From assembly GCF_014066305.1 (NCBI RefSeq), contig NW_023501057.1:372001-436000 (forward strand): a stretch of DNA of 64,000 nt, written 5' to 3'. The DNA comes from Letharia columbiana (lineage: Eukaryota; Ascomycota; Lecanoromycetes; Lecanorales; Parmeliaceae). Under the pieces are notes generated by a model. That model was not told the DNA's origin. It saw only the letters and a program-made list of their open reading frames with translations, and searched no databases. This document shows positions 11,716 through 21,840 of the stretch, one piece after another. The translations under genes were made by a program, and so were the position numbers. Position 1 is the first letter of the stretch; every line of letters begins with the position of its first letter.

Positions 11716-12670
11716 ATTTTTTAAAGTTATAGAGTTAATTATACGTTTTTAAATAATATAGCGTAGATAAAATTTAATTAAATATTCGTAAAGATATTAA
11801 GTTTACGAGAAAAGTCTCTTTAATAAAAGCTCTCGAAAAGTTCTCGAAAAGTCTTCGAAGAGTTTTTAGAGAATTAAAGAGAGTTTAGAAAATCTCTCTC
11901 TAAGTATATTAGTATATATAAAAGAATAAGATAGAGCTAAGCTTAAAAATCTTAAATTTATATATATAGTTAATTATTAATTCGAGTTCGCTACGCTCTT
12001 TAATTAAATCGACTAACTTATCGCGAGTAAATAAATTAACGTTCGTAATTATTAAAATCTCGCCCTTCTACGTCTCTCTTATTAAAAAAATAGATATATA
12101 TTATTAATATATAGAATTACTTTTTTATTTTATATTAAAATTTTGATTTTTTTTTAAATTTTAAAGCGCTATAATCTATTTATGCTTTTCGAATTTTTAT
12201 AAATTTCGAAATTTAGTCTTATAATTAGTAAAGCGCAAGGAATTTAAATATCGCTTATCAAAGTTCGCTTATTAAAGATCGCTTATCTACTTACTCGATA
12301 GCTCTAATTAAAAAAAAATTATAAATTTAATTTATAGACCTTTACTCGTTTATTATAATATCTTTCTTAATTCTTAATTTTTTTTTTTAAAAGTTCTTAA
12401 TTTCTTTAAAAAAGATTAAAAATTTATGAGTTTATATTAAAGAAGCTCTTTAAGTAAATTCTAAAGAAGTTTAATTTTATTAAAATTATTAAATCTTAAG
12501 ATTAATTTAATAGTCTCTTCGATATAGATTTTTAAAGAGTTTTTAAAAAGCTTTTAAAGAGTTTAAGAGGTTTTAAGAGATCTTTCTAAGAATTAAATGT
12601 AGTTAAAAAGTCAATACTCGGCAAGCTTTTCACTACTGAAAAGCTCGCGCTTTAGCACATATTTTAGTTT
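11716..12670 (+). repeat. Dispersed repeat with stem-loop end, copy 1
   Basis: Blocks at 11,716-11,912 and 12,470-12,670 reappear in the same order and strand at 14,484-14,700 and 14,860-15,060. The right end of each copy contains AGCTTTTCACTACTGAAAAGCT or its mutated form, a 7-bp stem with a short loop, followed by CTCGCGC. This copy has about 400 bp more between the blocks, including the segment 11,895-12,360 that is itself a separate dispersed repeat. Confidence 0.65.
11895..12360 (+). repeat. About 470-bp dispersed repeat with subterminal direct repeats
   Basis: The segment recurs inverted at 51,775-52,245 and partly inverted at 5,040-5,262. Near its right end three short units of about 14 bp follow each other (TCGCTTATCAAAGT, TCGCTTATTAAAGA, TCGCTTATCTACTT, around 12,250-12,295). 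Subterminal repeats of this type are common in Tc1/mariner or pogo-like DNA transposons and their MITEs, but no transposase can be seen here. Confidence 0.6.
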
Positions 12671-14480
12671 CTAGAATAACTAAAGAAAAACGTTTATCTC
12701 TTATAATCGTAAGGCGACTAATAATAGCATCTCGACGATCGAACGAATATCTTTATATCATATATTAAATAACCTATAAAAAGACCTTAACTAAGTACTA
12801 TATAAGAGTTCTACTATCTTATTATTCTTAGTCTTCTTCTAGAAGTTATAATATAACTCGAAGTTAACTCTATTAAAGTATTTAAAGTAATATAAAATTA
12901 TCGCTAGTAAAGAAGTTATTACTATCTACTCGATATTATACTTTTATTCTTTCGATTCATATATTATAAACTCTCTTCTCGCTCTTTTCAATCCTTTATA
13001 AATTCTTACTTCTCTAAAGTATACGATTTATTAGAAAGATTTAGCAGTTTTTTTAAAAGAAATAATTTAAAACGAGAATAGTTCTATTCTTCTACCGCTA
13101 ACCCGATTAGGTAATATTATAGACTTCGACGAAATCTTTATCGAAGAAGTATAAATCTCTTTAAATTTCACTTATTCTTCTTCTTTTATTATATATATAT
13201 ATTATAAACTTCTTTAATAAGAAAACTCTCGTTATAACGATCTTTATAATTATATTACTAGACTATCGAGCTATAATCGCTACTATACTACGTTATAGAT
13301 ACGTTCTCTCAGTAAAGTATATAATAATTACTTATAAAAAATAGAGAAATATCATATTCTCGTAGTAAGAAGTATCGAAATATCGAAAAGAATTAAAGAT
13401 ATCAGATTAGATATCTTACGAGTTCTTCTATCGTAGTAAAAGCTTTCGAATAATAAAATAACTATCGAAAGAAGATATCGTATTAGAATATTAGATATGT
13501 AATTTATAGAACGAACGAATTAATTCTTTAAAATCTCTTCGAGACTAGATTCTAAATATAGTATAAAATTAGATAGCTGAAAAATATAATAACTGAGATA
13601 CGCGGTAACTATATTTCGATATATCGAACGATTTTAATTCGTTTAAATGTATATTATTTAATAGATAACTCTTATTTATAGAGATCTAATTAGCTATAAT
13701 CGACGTAGTAGATTCTTCTCTTATATACTTATTATAGTAATATACTATAATATAATATTATCTAGATACGCGAAGATAGTAGATTAAATTATAGTATCGT
13801 TCTTCGCTTACTATATAGTAATTTAACGTAGAATTATAGAGAGTATATAATGTAAGATCTTAAAGAGCTAAGCGATATTCTTAACGATAATAGTCTTATT
13901 ACCGCTTAGTTTCTCCATAATATTCTTCTTATTTATCTATTATAATATTTTCTTCTCTTATTTAACTAAGTACTTTAGCTAAGTAATTAACTAAGTAACT
14001 AACTAAGTAGCTAATTAAATAAATTAATATAAGATCGTAAAGAGTAGATCTATTATATTACTACTACTACTAACTATCTTCGTAATATTCTTCGCATTTA
14101 TCTACTATAGTAGTTTCTTCTCTTATTAAGTATCGAGCTAGTATATAATTATAAAGAGTAGATCTATTATATTACTACTACTATTAACTATCTTCGTAAT
14201 ATTCTTTATATTATATTACTTCTTCTCTTATTAAAAAGCTTACTTTCTTATTACTTAAGACTGAAATTATAAAATATTCGATAATTATAAATTTAAAGTT
14301 AATTAATTAAATCTTTAGATTTTATAATTTTAAAGCTAAAACTTATCTTATTTCTTTATTTCTAAGTTAAAAGCGAGTATATATAAATATATTTAAAAAA
14401 GAAAGCTAGAAAAAAACTTTAAAATCCTTAAATCTATCTTTTTAATTTCTTTTTTTTTATTAAAAATATAATAATAAATT
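12671..14480. other. AT-rich RIP DNA with a short tandem duplication
   Basis: No gene is supported. A unit of about 115 bp containing AAAGAGTAGATCTATTATAT occurs at about 14,037 and again at about 14,152, with a weaker relative near 13,900. A degenerate CTAAGTAA/CTAACTAAGTAG array lies around 13,965-14,030. Confidence 0.55.
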
Positions 14481-14483
14481 AAG

Positions 14484-15060
14484 TATATAGAGTTATAGAG
14501 TTAATTATACGCTTTTAAATAATATAATATAGATAAAATTTAATAAAGTATTTATAAAGATATATTAAAAACTAAGATTTTTATTTAAATTATCGAGCTT
14601 ACGAGAAGAGCCTCTTCGATAAAAGCTCTTAAAAAATTCTTAAAAAGCTTTTAAAGAATTAGAGGAGTTTTAAAGAGTCTTTCTCTAAGTATATTAAATA
14701 AAATATAATATCTCTCTCTAATATCCCTCTCTAATATCTCTCTAATATCTCTTTTAATTCTTAAAATTAAATTCTTTAAAATCTTTTAAATACTTCGAAG
14801 CTCTTTAAAGGCTCTTCGAGAGCTTCTATCGAGAAGCTATTAAAGTAAACTTAAAATTAATTAAATATTATTAAAATAATTAAATTTTAAGCTTACTTTA
14901 ATAGCCTCTCGATAAAAGCTCTTAAAGAGTCTTTAAAGAGTTCTCGAAGGGTTCGAGAGGTTTTAGAAGATCTCTCTAAGAATTAAAAATAGTTAAAAAC
15001 TAGTACTCGATAAGCTTTTCACTACTAGAAAGCTCGCGCCCTAGTATATATTAGAATATT
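14484..15060 (+). repeat. Dispersed repeat with stem-loop end, copy 2
   Basis: This is the partner of 11,716-12,670, in the same orientation and without the 470-bp insertion. Its end (15,001-15,055) keeps AAGCTTTTCACTACT and GCTCGCGCC. Confidence 0.65.
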
Positions 15061-15240
15061 AAACTAAGTGACTAAGTAAGTAGCTAACTAAGTGATTAAT
15101 AGAGTAACTAATTAAGTAACTAACTAAGTAGCTAACTAAGTAAAGTAGTAAGCTAATAGGATAGATAGTGCTAACTAAGTAATTAGCTGAATGGCTCGTA
15201 GTTATTATATACTATAAGAATAAGAGATATATATAATAAC
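15060..15240 (+). repeat. Degenerate CTAAGTAA array
   Basis: Octamer-like units (AACTAAGT, GACTAAGT, AATTAAGT) repeat through 15,062-15,200 with many substitutions. A similar array lies at 13,965-14,030. There is no coding potential. Confidence 0.6.
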
Positions 15241-15280
15241 ATCTAGATAGATGGATAGATTATTTCTTTATTTTTACTAT

Positions 15281-15480
15281 ATTTAAATAAGTAGTTACGC
15301 TAACGTCGTATAGAATAACTTTATAATTAAATTACTATTTCATATATAAAATAGTAATTTAATTTATAGGTGATCGACGAGGCTAATAACTACTCTATAT
15401 GGTTAGCCTATTGAATTATTACCCTTTTCGTTTTGAATCATTCTTTTAAATCACATTGCTAAACCTCCCTATTGACCCTG
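15281..15480 (+). repeat. Dispersed repeat with internal palindrome, less mutated copy at the island edge
   Basis: This is the partner of 3,821-3,960, with a palindrome at about 15,317-15,366. Its right half (15,420-15,480) has ordinary composition with TGAATCATT and CACATTGC words, whereas its left half is AT-rich, so the border between RIP-mutated and unmutated DNA falls within this repeat. Confidence 0.7.
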
Positions 15481-15865
15481 CGTGTCAAATCAAAACAGCA
15501 GGTCCCCGGCACACAACTATAACGTTCAGACTTCATCTGCGGCCACTTTTTGCTCAAATCTACTTGGCATCCTAATTATAATATGTCTCACAAGATTCCC
15601 GAGGCTTGTATTGAGCCAAGTTTCACGAACACCTACGTAAATTGGACGGCCGGGAGGAAAATATGAAAAGACAAAAACAGCGGTCGCAGAAGGAGCCCGG
15701 ATAGTCCTCGCGAGATGCTAGACCATACTTGTCTTGAAGTATGTCATTTCCTAAATACGATCGACATAACAGACCATCTCAACTCTCTACAAGGCAGGTC
15801 GCGTATCCGCAGCATCATGTTCAACTCAGAACAGGCCCCACCTCCTCTTGGCTTTCCGATATCCA
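15481..15865. other. 3' flank of the LysM gene
   Basis: The sequence has ordinary composition and no convincing coding frame of its own. It should contain the 3' untranslated region and polyadenylation site of the minus-strand LysM gene. A short imperfect palindrome (CATACTTGTCTTGAAGTATG, 15,724-15,743) is present; its role is unknown. Plus-strand frames reaching into 15,741-16,096 are antisense to LysM exons. Confidence 0.5.
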
Positions 15866-18566
15866 TCAGCTGACCCCCACGCAGTATCCTTCCCCGGTCC
15901 AGAAATCCGAGCTGCAATTTGCGCCATTAGTCCCCAAAACAGGGTTCCATGTGTACAATTGCGTCGTCGTGATGTCTGTTTTGTTTTGTTAGCACTACCG
16001 GGCCTATATGAGTTTCACGTCGCCGTCACCGCGCCTTTAGCAACGGCGAGTCTTTATCAGAAAGGGGGCTTACCGTTGTTCTGGGCGAAGGAATAACACG
16101 TGTCTCCTTTCTGCGCTGCGACGATCTTATTACAGTTGCTTGCCAACCCGCTTTGGTTAGGTAACACTGAGGATGTAGTGGTGGAAGACGTGGGGACTGG
16201 CGCGCTTATTATCGTTGCGGACTTTGTAGACACGCCGACCTAGTTCAGATCGAGGTCAGTCCACAGAGCTCATCACAAGCTGGATATGACACTCACACAG
16301 TAATCGTATCCTGCTTGGAATTCCGTGGAGCAACTAGTGCCGTTTGATCCGAGGATACCATTCCAGCTATATAGCTCATCGGTGGTTATGTTGTTATTCT
16401 GCGCAAAAATGTAGCAGTAGTCGCCAGTCTTGGCCTCGGCATATTTGTCACAAGCAGGAGTTATATCGCTCTTGGTGGGATATGGAAGGCTCGAGATAGT
16501 CAAAGATGACTTAGTGCTGGTACTAGAAGAGCTGATTGAGTTCCCTGGTAAGCCGACACAGTAGTCGTAGCCAGCCCAGAATTGTGTGGTGCAATTGTGC
16601 CCATCGGGGTATCCGAGGACCGGATTCCAGGTCGTCAATTGTGCAAGCGTGATACGGAAGCTTTGTGACATGTCATAGCAGGTGCTATTGGTGTCGGCGT
16701 AAGCATATGCATTGCAATTTTTTGCAATGCCTAGTTGTGTCGGGGCACTCGTCGTGCTGTTGGGTGTGGGACCATCAGGACCATCAGGACCATTGGGATT
16801 GGTACCACTTCCTTGGCCTCCTCGTTGCTGTGCGCCGGCATTGCTATTAATACCACTAATTGGCGCCGGCAAAGTATATCCGCCTCCTAGTGGTCTGTCT
16901 CAAATGTTAGTGCGAGAGAAAGGGCTTGATAGGAGGCGATTGACTCCCTTACCCGCTGCAAATATATTGGTCTGTCGTCAAATTGTCGCAGAGTCCAATT
17001 ATATTAGGGTTCCATTGGAGGAAGAGAGTAATCGTGACGTTGATGCTGCTGGTAGACAACGAGCTTGCAATGGAAGCACTATCCGAATCAGTATCACCAG
17101 TTGCGCAAAGTTTTGAATGATCTTGGCCCTCACCAGGACTGGTCATTGCCGACTTGTGCGACCTCGCACTTGAGTGGTACGCAAATTGATGATGCACTGA
17201 AAGAACAGTCGTCGTTACCAGTTATTGACTGGAGATCACCGGTAGTCACACCATAAGACTGTGAAAGGGAATCGCAAGACCCGGCAGAAGCACGTTTGAC
17301 TCTTGCATAACCACTGTAGTCGTTCTCAAGTTCAAGAAGCTCAGAGTCGCGCTCGGCTACCTCCATGCCGTCACGTTTGCTGTTACTTCTTGAGATGGTC
17401 TGACCACCGCAAGTCCCACTAATTGAGGCTGTCAAGTTAGCGTTTGGATCCGTACCTGGGGTAAGGTAGGGTGGGCTCGGGGCAGCGGGATAGGAAGGAA
17501 GAGCGCGAATGAGCGATGGTGGCATCGTGACATTGCAAACATCAGTAATATCTTGGTATTGCTCAATAAGATAGTCGGATTCGTCAGTGTCCGGTAGAAA
17601 TGGAGAGTTAATGCGCCACCACATGACACTTAGGAAGCAGTTGCTGCAAAGCTAGGACATCGTGAGCCATTACATAGCATTCACAGGTTGCAAGACTCAC
17701 AACTGTATCGTTGTATAGATTTGCCTTGGGGGTAATAGTTAAGATGAGCTCGAGTAGCAATAGAGTGAGACTTGAAACTCACGATACGATTCGCCGCATC
17801 AGGATCAGTGCAGAGAGTTTGGCTAGAGTCCAAAGTGCAATCAGGTGCTGTAATATCAATGCCCACCCAGTTCTGAGCCTCCAAAAAGCAATAGTTGAAT
17901 GTCGAGTTGTTGAGCTCAACGGTAGTACCGTTCCCAGGGATGGAATTGTCGTTTCCCGGAGCTGTTGATGTTCCATTCACTGAAATGGGCGATGCGGTTG
18001 TATTTGGATCCGATCCCGAAGTTTGGTTGTAAGACAACGTAAGACTGGACTTGGATCAGTCAAACTCGAGATCTGGAGACAGATTCATACACATCTGTAA
18101 GACAAGTGAGGCCAACGCCATCAGAGTAACGAATGGCCACAGATGCGACCGGCACCATCTTGCTGTCAATCGTGATAGTTTGACCGTCACAAGTGTTGTA
18201 TATACCTTCCAGCCAATCACTGCTTGATTGAATACAAGACGGCGTACAGAGATCAGTGATGTTATCTTGCACCCAATAGTAAAGATCGACTTGGCCAGCC
18301 ATGCGGAAGAGATCGGGTTCGCAAGTCACGGTAGTGTTCCTAGAAGAAGCTTTAGTCGTCTTTACCGATCTGACGATTAGATATGCCTACATTGCATTCA
18401 AACAATCCACCGAGAAATCCATAGCGGATGCCAGTCGGATAGAGTCTACCGACGGCCACATGTTGAATTGAGAGTAGGCAGGCAAGATCATAGCACCCCA
18501 CGTGGCCAAAGCCAAGATGAGAGCTCCCATGCTATCTGGACTTCCAGGGATTGAGTTCGAAGACAT
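15866..18566 (-). CDS. Secreted protein with five LysM domains (nine exons, 737 aa)
   Basis: This is a chitin-binding LysM protein expected outside the cell. Exons, in gene order on the minus strand: 18566-18391, 18339-18091, 18044-17783, 17724-17701, 17651-17134, 17063-16953, 16894-16297, 16239-16074, 15975-15866. All introns are GT...AG and every phase closes, giving 737 codons and TGA. A hydrophobic signal segment ([12 protein letters not shown]) lies at about residues 14-32; Met13 would give a shorter signal peptide. Residues 35-340 form the cysteine-rich N-terminal region typical of fungal LysM proteins (motifs [35 protein letters not shown]). LysM domains sit at about 361-398, 399-449, 506-560, 593-646 and 681-733, with [15 protein letters not shown] and YCVG motifs. 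Lys-Arg sites at 329-330 and 356-357 could be Kex2 cuts. A Gly-Pro-Asp linker lies near 482-490. It is divergent from the chitinase gene. Confidence 0.9.
17701..17724 (-). other. 24-nt microexon of the LysM gene
   Basis: This exon encodes eight residues, ANLYNDTV, between a 58-nt intron (17,725-17,782) and a 49-nt intron (17,652-17,700), both GTGAGT donors. Including it restores the continuous reading ...[20 protein letters not shown]..., which fits the conserved cysteine-rich region of this protein family. Skipping it keeps the frame but deletes the eight residues. Confidence 0.82.
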
Positions 18567-19106
18567 TGTGCAAAACGAGAGCGAAGACTAGAAAACGAAG
18601 CAATAGCAAAGGAAAGTATATTTAAGGCTATGAGATCAAGGGGGAAGAGCATCTGGGCAATGAGTCATGATCCGTACTTGATACCGGCGGTGGGATAGGT
18701 TCACAGACAACGGCTTGCCCCCAATATTTGCTTGTAACATAGCCAGCCAAGAAGCTGAAGAGGAACACTCCATGCCGCACGAGAGAAGGATCCCTGCTGA
18801 CGTTGATGAGAGACATATGATGGTGCAAAGGATGTAAAAGAGATTAAAATATCCCGCAGGATCAATGCTGGTAAGATATTAGTAAAGCTGGAAAGGAAAA
18901 AAGATACTCCGTGCGGCGGTGAAAAGAAATATCAGCAGACTGGTTTCAGGTTGTTTTTAAAGTACGATTACAAGGGATTGTCTCTAAGATTCTAGACTCT
19001 TTCTTGCTTACAGAATCGCCTTCGGAACGCAGTCTATTTGAACTGCAACATTTAATCTTCACCCTGCGCGCCTATTCGCAATCAGCCTCATGCATATCAT
19101 AAAAGA
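18567..19106. promoter_or_regulatory. Upstream region of the LysM gene
   Basis: About 540 bp of ordinary sequence between the LysM start and the first insertion. No sure TATA box or known operator is visible. A 66-residue minus-strand frame at 18,628-18,828 has no recognisable features and is probably chance. Confidence 0.45.
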
Positions 19107-19458
19107 AAAATAAAGGCTGGCAATAGGTGTACACCCCCTTTCGATACATGTACACCCCCCTGCCTACACAAACAACAACTTTATTGTTGACCCCCGGAGG
19201 GCTATTATATTTGAGATTCAGCGCACCGAAAAAGTGTAGCAGCGAGTATATACAGGATAAATCCTCTAAAGAAAGGGAGGATTCTGTTTACGAGTGACGT
19301 ACTCTGTAGATAGTAAGATATAAGGCGTTGAAGACTGTCCGGGCGTTGAAAGGAAGCCGGGCTGACTATTAGATAAGACGTAGCCCCGGAAGCAGCACTC
19401 GGATATGAGGGGGGTGTACATGGAAAGCGGGTGTACACCTATTGCCAGCCAAAATAAA
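19107..19458. mobile_element. 336-bp MITE with 8-bp target duplication (hAT-like)
   Basis: Inverted ends starting GGCTGGCAATAGGTGTACAC lie at 19,115 and, reversed, end at 19,450; they match over about 45 bp with few differences. Each end holds two GTGTACAC/TGTACACCCCC motifs. The element is flanked by the direct repeat AAAATAAA (19,107-19,114 and 19,451-19,458). An 8-bp duplication suggests a non-autonomous hAT-family element. It shows no RIP: CpA and TpG are normal. The open frame inside it is not a gene. Confidence 0.9.
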
Positions 19459-20006
19459 TTCCATAAAAGTTGCTGATGCAGTGATGCCTGTTTCGCAACT
19501 CGGACCTATTAGAGCCTAAGGTAACAGGCTGCCTCAGTACGGCATTCAGGGTTAGGGCTCCTCGTATATACCCGGAAGTGCCCGATACCTGGTAATGCCC
19601 GATCTAAAATCCGATAAGTCCGGCGCAACACCAAAATATGACATTGTTTTTGATTTTACTACATATCTATACAAATAAGATATTATATTTTTATCGAGAC
19701 TTTATAATATTGTAAAATATTATAAAAAATAGTTTAAAAAATAGTTTACTTATTTATAACTATTTACTAGCTTCGCTAATAAATAAATAAATTTAATTTT
19801 ACTTATTATTTAAAAATTATAAAAATAGATATTTATAAATTATTTTATTTAAACTTCTATATAATAAAATATTAGCTTCTTTAAATTATTTATAATCTAA
19901 TATATAAATTTTATTTATATTTATTATATCTTAACGCGACTATTATTAATAATATATTTTTAAATAAACTTTTATTTTAATATCTTAAGAAAAGAATTTA
20001 AGATAA

Positions 20007-20090
<84 letters not shown>
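20007..20090 (+). repeat. (TAAG)21 perfect microsatellite
   Basis: Twenty-one uninterrupted TAAG units lie inside the RIP-degraded TIR element. As these units hold no CpA or TpG, RIP cannot alter them. Such arrays are length-variable between strains. Confidence 0.95.
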
Positions 20091-20201
20091 AATATAGATA
20101 AGTAAGTAACTATATACACGAGTATAGAAATTTTAATTTAAAGAAATTTAGTAAAGAAATAAAAGAATAATAATTAAATATATATTTTATTAAAATATAG
20201 T

Positions 20202-20702
20202 TACGCTGCGTAACGGGGCGAGGAACCTCGACGGAGTTTCGAAGGGGATCGGGTCGAGGTTTCGAGGAAGCTCGAAACCTCGACCCCGCCTCGACCCGAA
20301 GTCGAGGTTTTAATATATACTTTATTAACTCGATAGACCCTAAATACCTTTAAGTAATTTCTCTAAATTTTAATATTATATAATAGAAATAGAATAAAAT
20401 AGAGTATAAAATATAATATTATAATCTAAATTAGAGTATAAAATATAAATATTTAGAAAGATACTTAAAATATATATAAGATTATATTTATAAGATATTA
20501 GAGAAATATTATAGAGATATTATAAGAATAATAGTTTTAAGTTAATCTAATTAATAGACTTAACGAAATAGCGAGATATTCTTATTATCTCGATAGAAAA
20601 ATATTATCTCGATTTAATCTTACCTCGTTAAAATCTTATTTCGAAGCGAGGTAATATTAAATATCTAAAATCTCATTTTATCTTACTTCGTTACGTAGCG
20701 TA
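20202..20702. mobile_element. Nested 497-bp TIR element with TA duplication
   Basis: The left end at 20,204 reads CGCTGCGTAACGGGGCGAGG and the right end at 20,700, reversed, reads CGCTACGTAACGAAGTAAGA. All differences are G/A or C/T. TA flanks both sides, and an ATATAGTTA-like word surrounds both. Near the left end 20,251-20,266 and 20,271-20,286 form a perfect 16-bp stem with a 4-base loop (GAAG) in GC-rich sequence that RIP spared. It is inserted in the 1.73-kb TIR element. Confidence 0.7.
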
Positions 20703-21291
20703 AATATAGTTATTTAATATTTAATATTTAAATAGAAAAGAGCTTTTATAATAATATAATATAATTAACTTAAATATTTTAAAGTTAAATTAAATCGTAA
20801 GTATTAAATCTTAAAATAGTATTTTATAATATTTTAATAATTTTCTTTATAGTATATTAAATAGTCGATAGCGATTAAAATTATTAATAATAATAATAAG
20901 ATCTATAAATATTATAATATAACTTCGAAAAATCTTTATAAATATATTAATAAGAGAAATATACTTAATAGTTTTAAATTTAAAGATTTTAAAAGAAAGT
21001 AATTAAAAAGATATAATAGAAGAAGAGATAGAAAAAGAAGAGATAGTAGAAGAAGAGATATTAACGATTTTTTTATAAATTAATAACTCGATAAAGTTAA
21101 AAAAAAGATAAATTGAATTTTTAGATATATTAATATTAATAGTAATAAAAGTTTAATATTATTATTTATTTATTATTATATCGAGTTATTATAGAATTTT
21201 AGTAAAAGGTAGACATTTTGATGCTACGCCGGACTTATCGGATTTTAGATCGGGCATTACCAGGTATCGGGCACTTCCGGGTATATACGAG

Positions 21292-21840
21292 TACATCCTA
21301 CAGCATGCTGATCCCCTCGAGCTTAAATCTTTTTTCACCTCCCCACCACCCGCAGCCCTAGACTATTCTGGCAGTCGGATGCCCTTTCTGCAGTACTGTT
21401 TCAGAGGAGCAAAGCACGGCTGTACCCTCAGCTGAGATTCCTGCAGGATGACCTACAGGCACATACAGGTACTGGGGGGATGCGGAAATTTTCATGTAAC
21501 TATCCTCCAGTTCACCAACGTCGGCCACCTGCAGTTCAGGCAATTCCTTTACTGCATCCTCGAGCGATTCCGGTACATCTGATCTGTCCAGGATATCCCA
21601 TCAGCCCGCCGTGAGGCGCAGAACTCACCGAAACTACTCGCTTACTTACTTATGTACCCACGTCCGCACGCTGTCAGCGTCTGGTTGCATAGCATCTTTC
21701 TCTTGCTCTTAAAGCTTTTGGGCTTCTATTCTCCTCCATCTTCTGGTTTTGAGGTTTCTGGTCTCGAGCAAGACTTATCTGTCGTCCCATTCGTCTATCT
21801 TTAGTCGCGATATATTTTTTCTCTCTCGTTTTCAAAAAAA
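21292..21840. promoter_or_regulatory. Upstream region of the chitinase gene
   Basis: About 550 bp between the TIR element and the chitinase start. A TATATTTTTT word (21,811) and a pyrimidine-rich stretch (TTCTCTCTCGTTTTC) lie within 35 bp of the ATG, and an A-rich run precedes it directly, as is common at fungal starts. A minus-strand frame at 21,358-21,600 is listed separately. Confidence 0.5.
21358..21600 (-). pseudogene. Possible gene fragment, uncharacterised
   Basis: A minus-strand frame reads about 80 codons of balanced composition (including ELQVADVGELEDSYM and YLYVPVGHPAG) to a TAG at 21,358. It has no start codon in good context, is closed upstream by TGA, and I do not recognise a family. 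It lies between a transposon end and the chitinase promoter. It may be a captured or relict gene fragment, or chance. Confidence 0.3.

Larger units (their letters stand above)
1..15370. other. AT-rich RIP-degraded repeat block, left flank
   Basis: No gene can be supported anywhere in this stretch. The sequence is dominated by A and T, with TpA very common, CpA and TpG nearly missing, and isolated CpG retained. That is the dinucleotide pattern produced by RIP, which converts CpA to TpA in duplicated DNA. Stop codons are frequent in all frames, so open frames are short and uninformative. Recognisable structures inside it are listed separately: an LTR retrotransposon, dispersed repeats and microsatellites. 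The change to ordinary composition is abrupt, at about 15,370-15,460, inside a repeat copy. Confidence 0.9.
19561..21291. mobile_element. 1.73-kb TIR element, interior RIP-degraded, ends intact
   Basis: The first 65 bases (19,561-19,625, from CTCGTATATACCCGGAAGTG) are a perfect reverse complement of the last 65 (21,227-21,291). The match continues about 14 bp further inward with only C/T and A/G differences. TGCCCGAT occurs twice in each end. The interior is AT-rich and stop-filled, so no transposase can be read. No clear target duplication flanks the outer ends; if the true end is TATACCC, a TA duplication typical of Tc1/mariner or pogo elements would fit. Confidence 0.88.

Noticed and set aside
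15741..16096. Small plus-strand proteins downstream of the LysM gene
   Set aside because: They overlap, in antisense, the last two LysM exons and the intron between them, which are strongly supported by domain and phase.
16297..16299. LysM gene ending at the TGA just after 16,296 (frame closing at 16,273)
   Set aside because: A GTGAGT donor directly follows YC, and splicing leads in frame to a fifth LysM domain ending in TGA at 15,866.
19205..19438. 77-residue minus-strand frame
   Set aside because: It lies entirely inside the 336-bp MITE and shows no recognisable protein feature.
20007..20090. Telomere-like repeat
   Set aside because: TAAG is not the fungal TTAGGG telomere unit, and the array is internal to a transposon.
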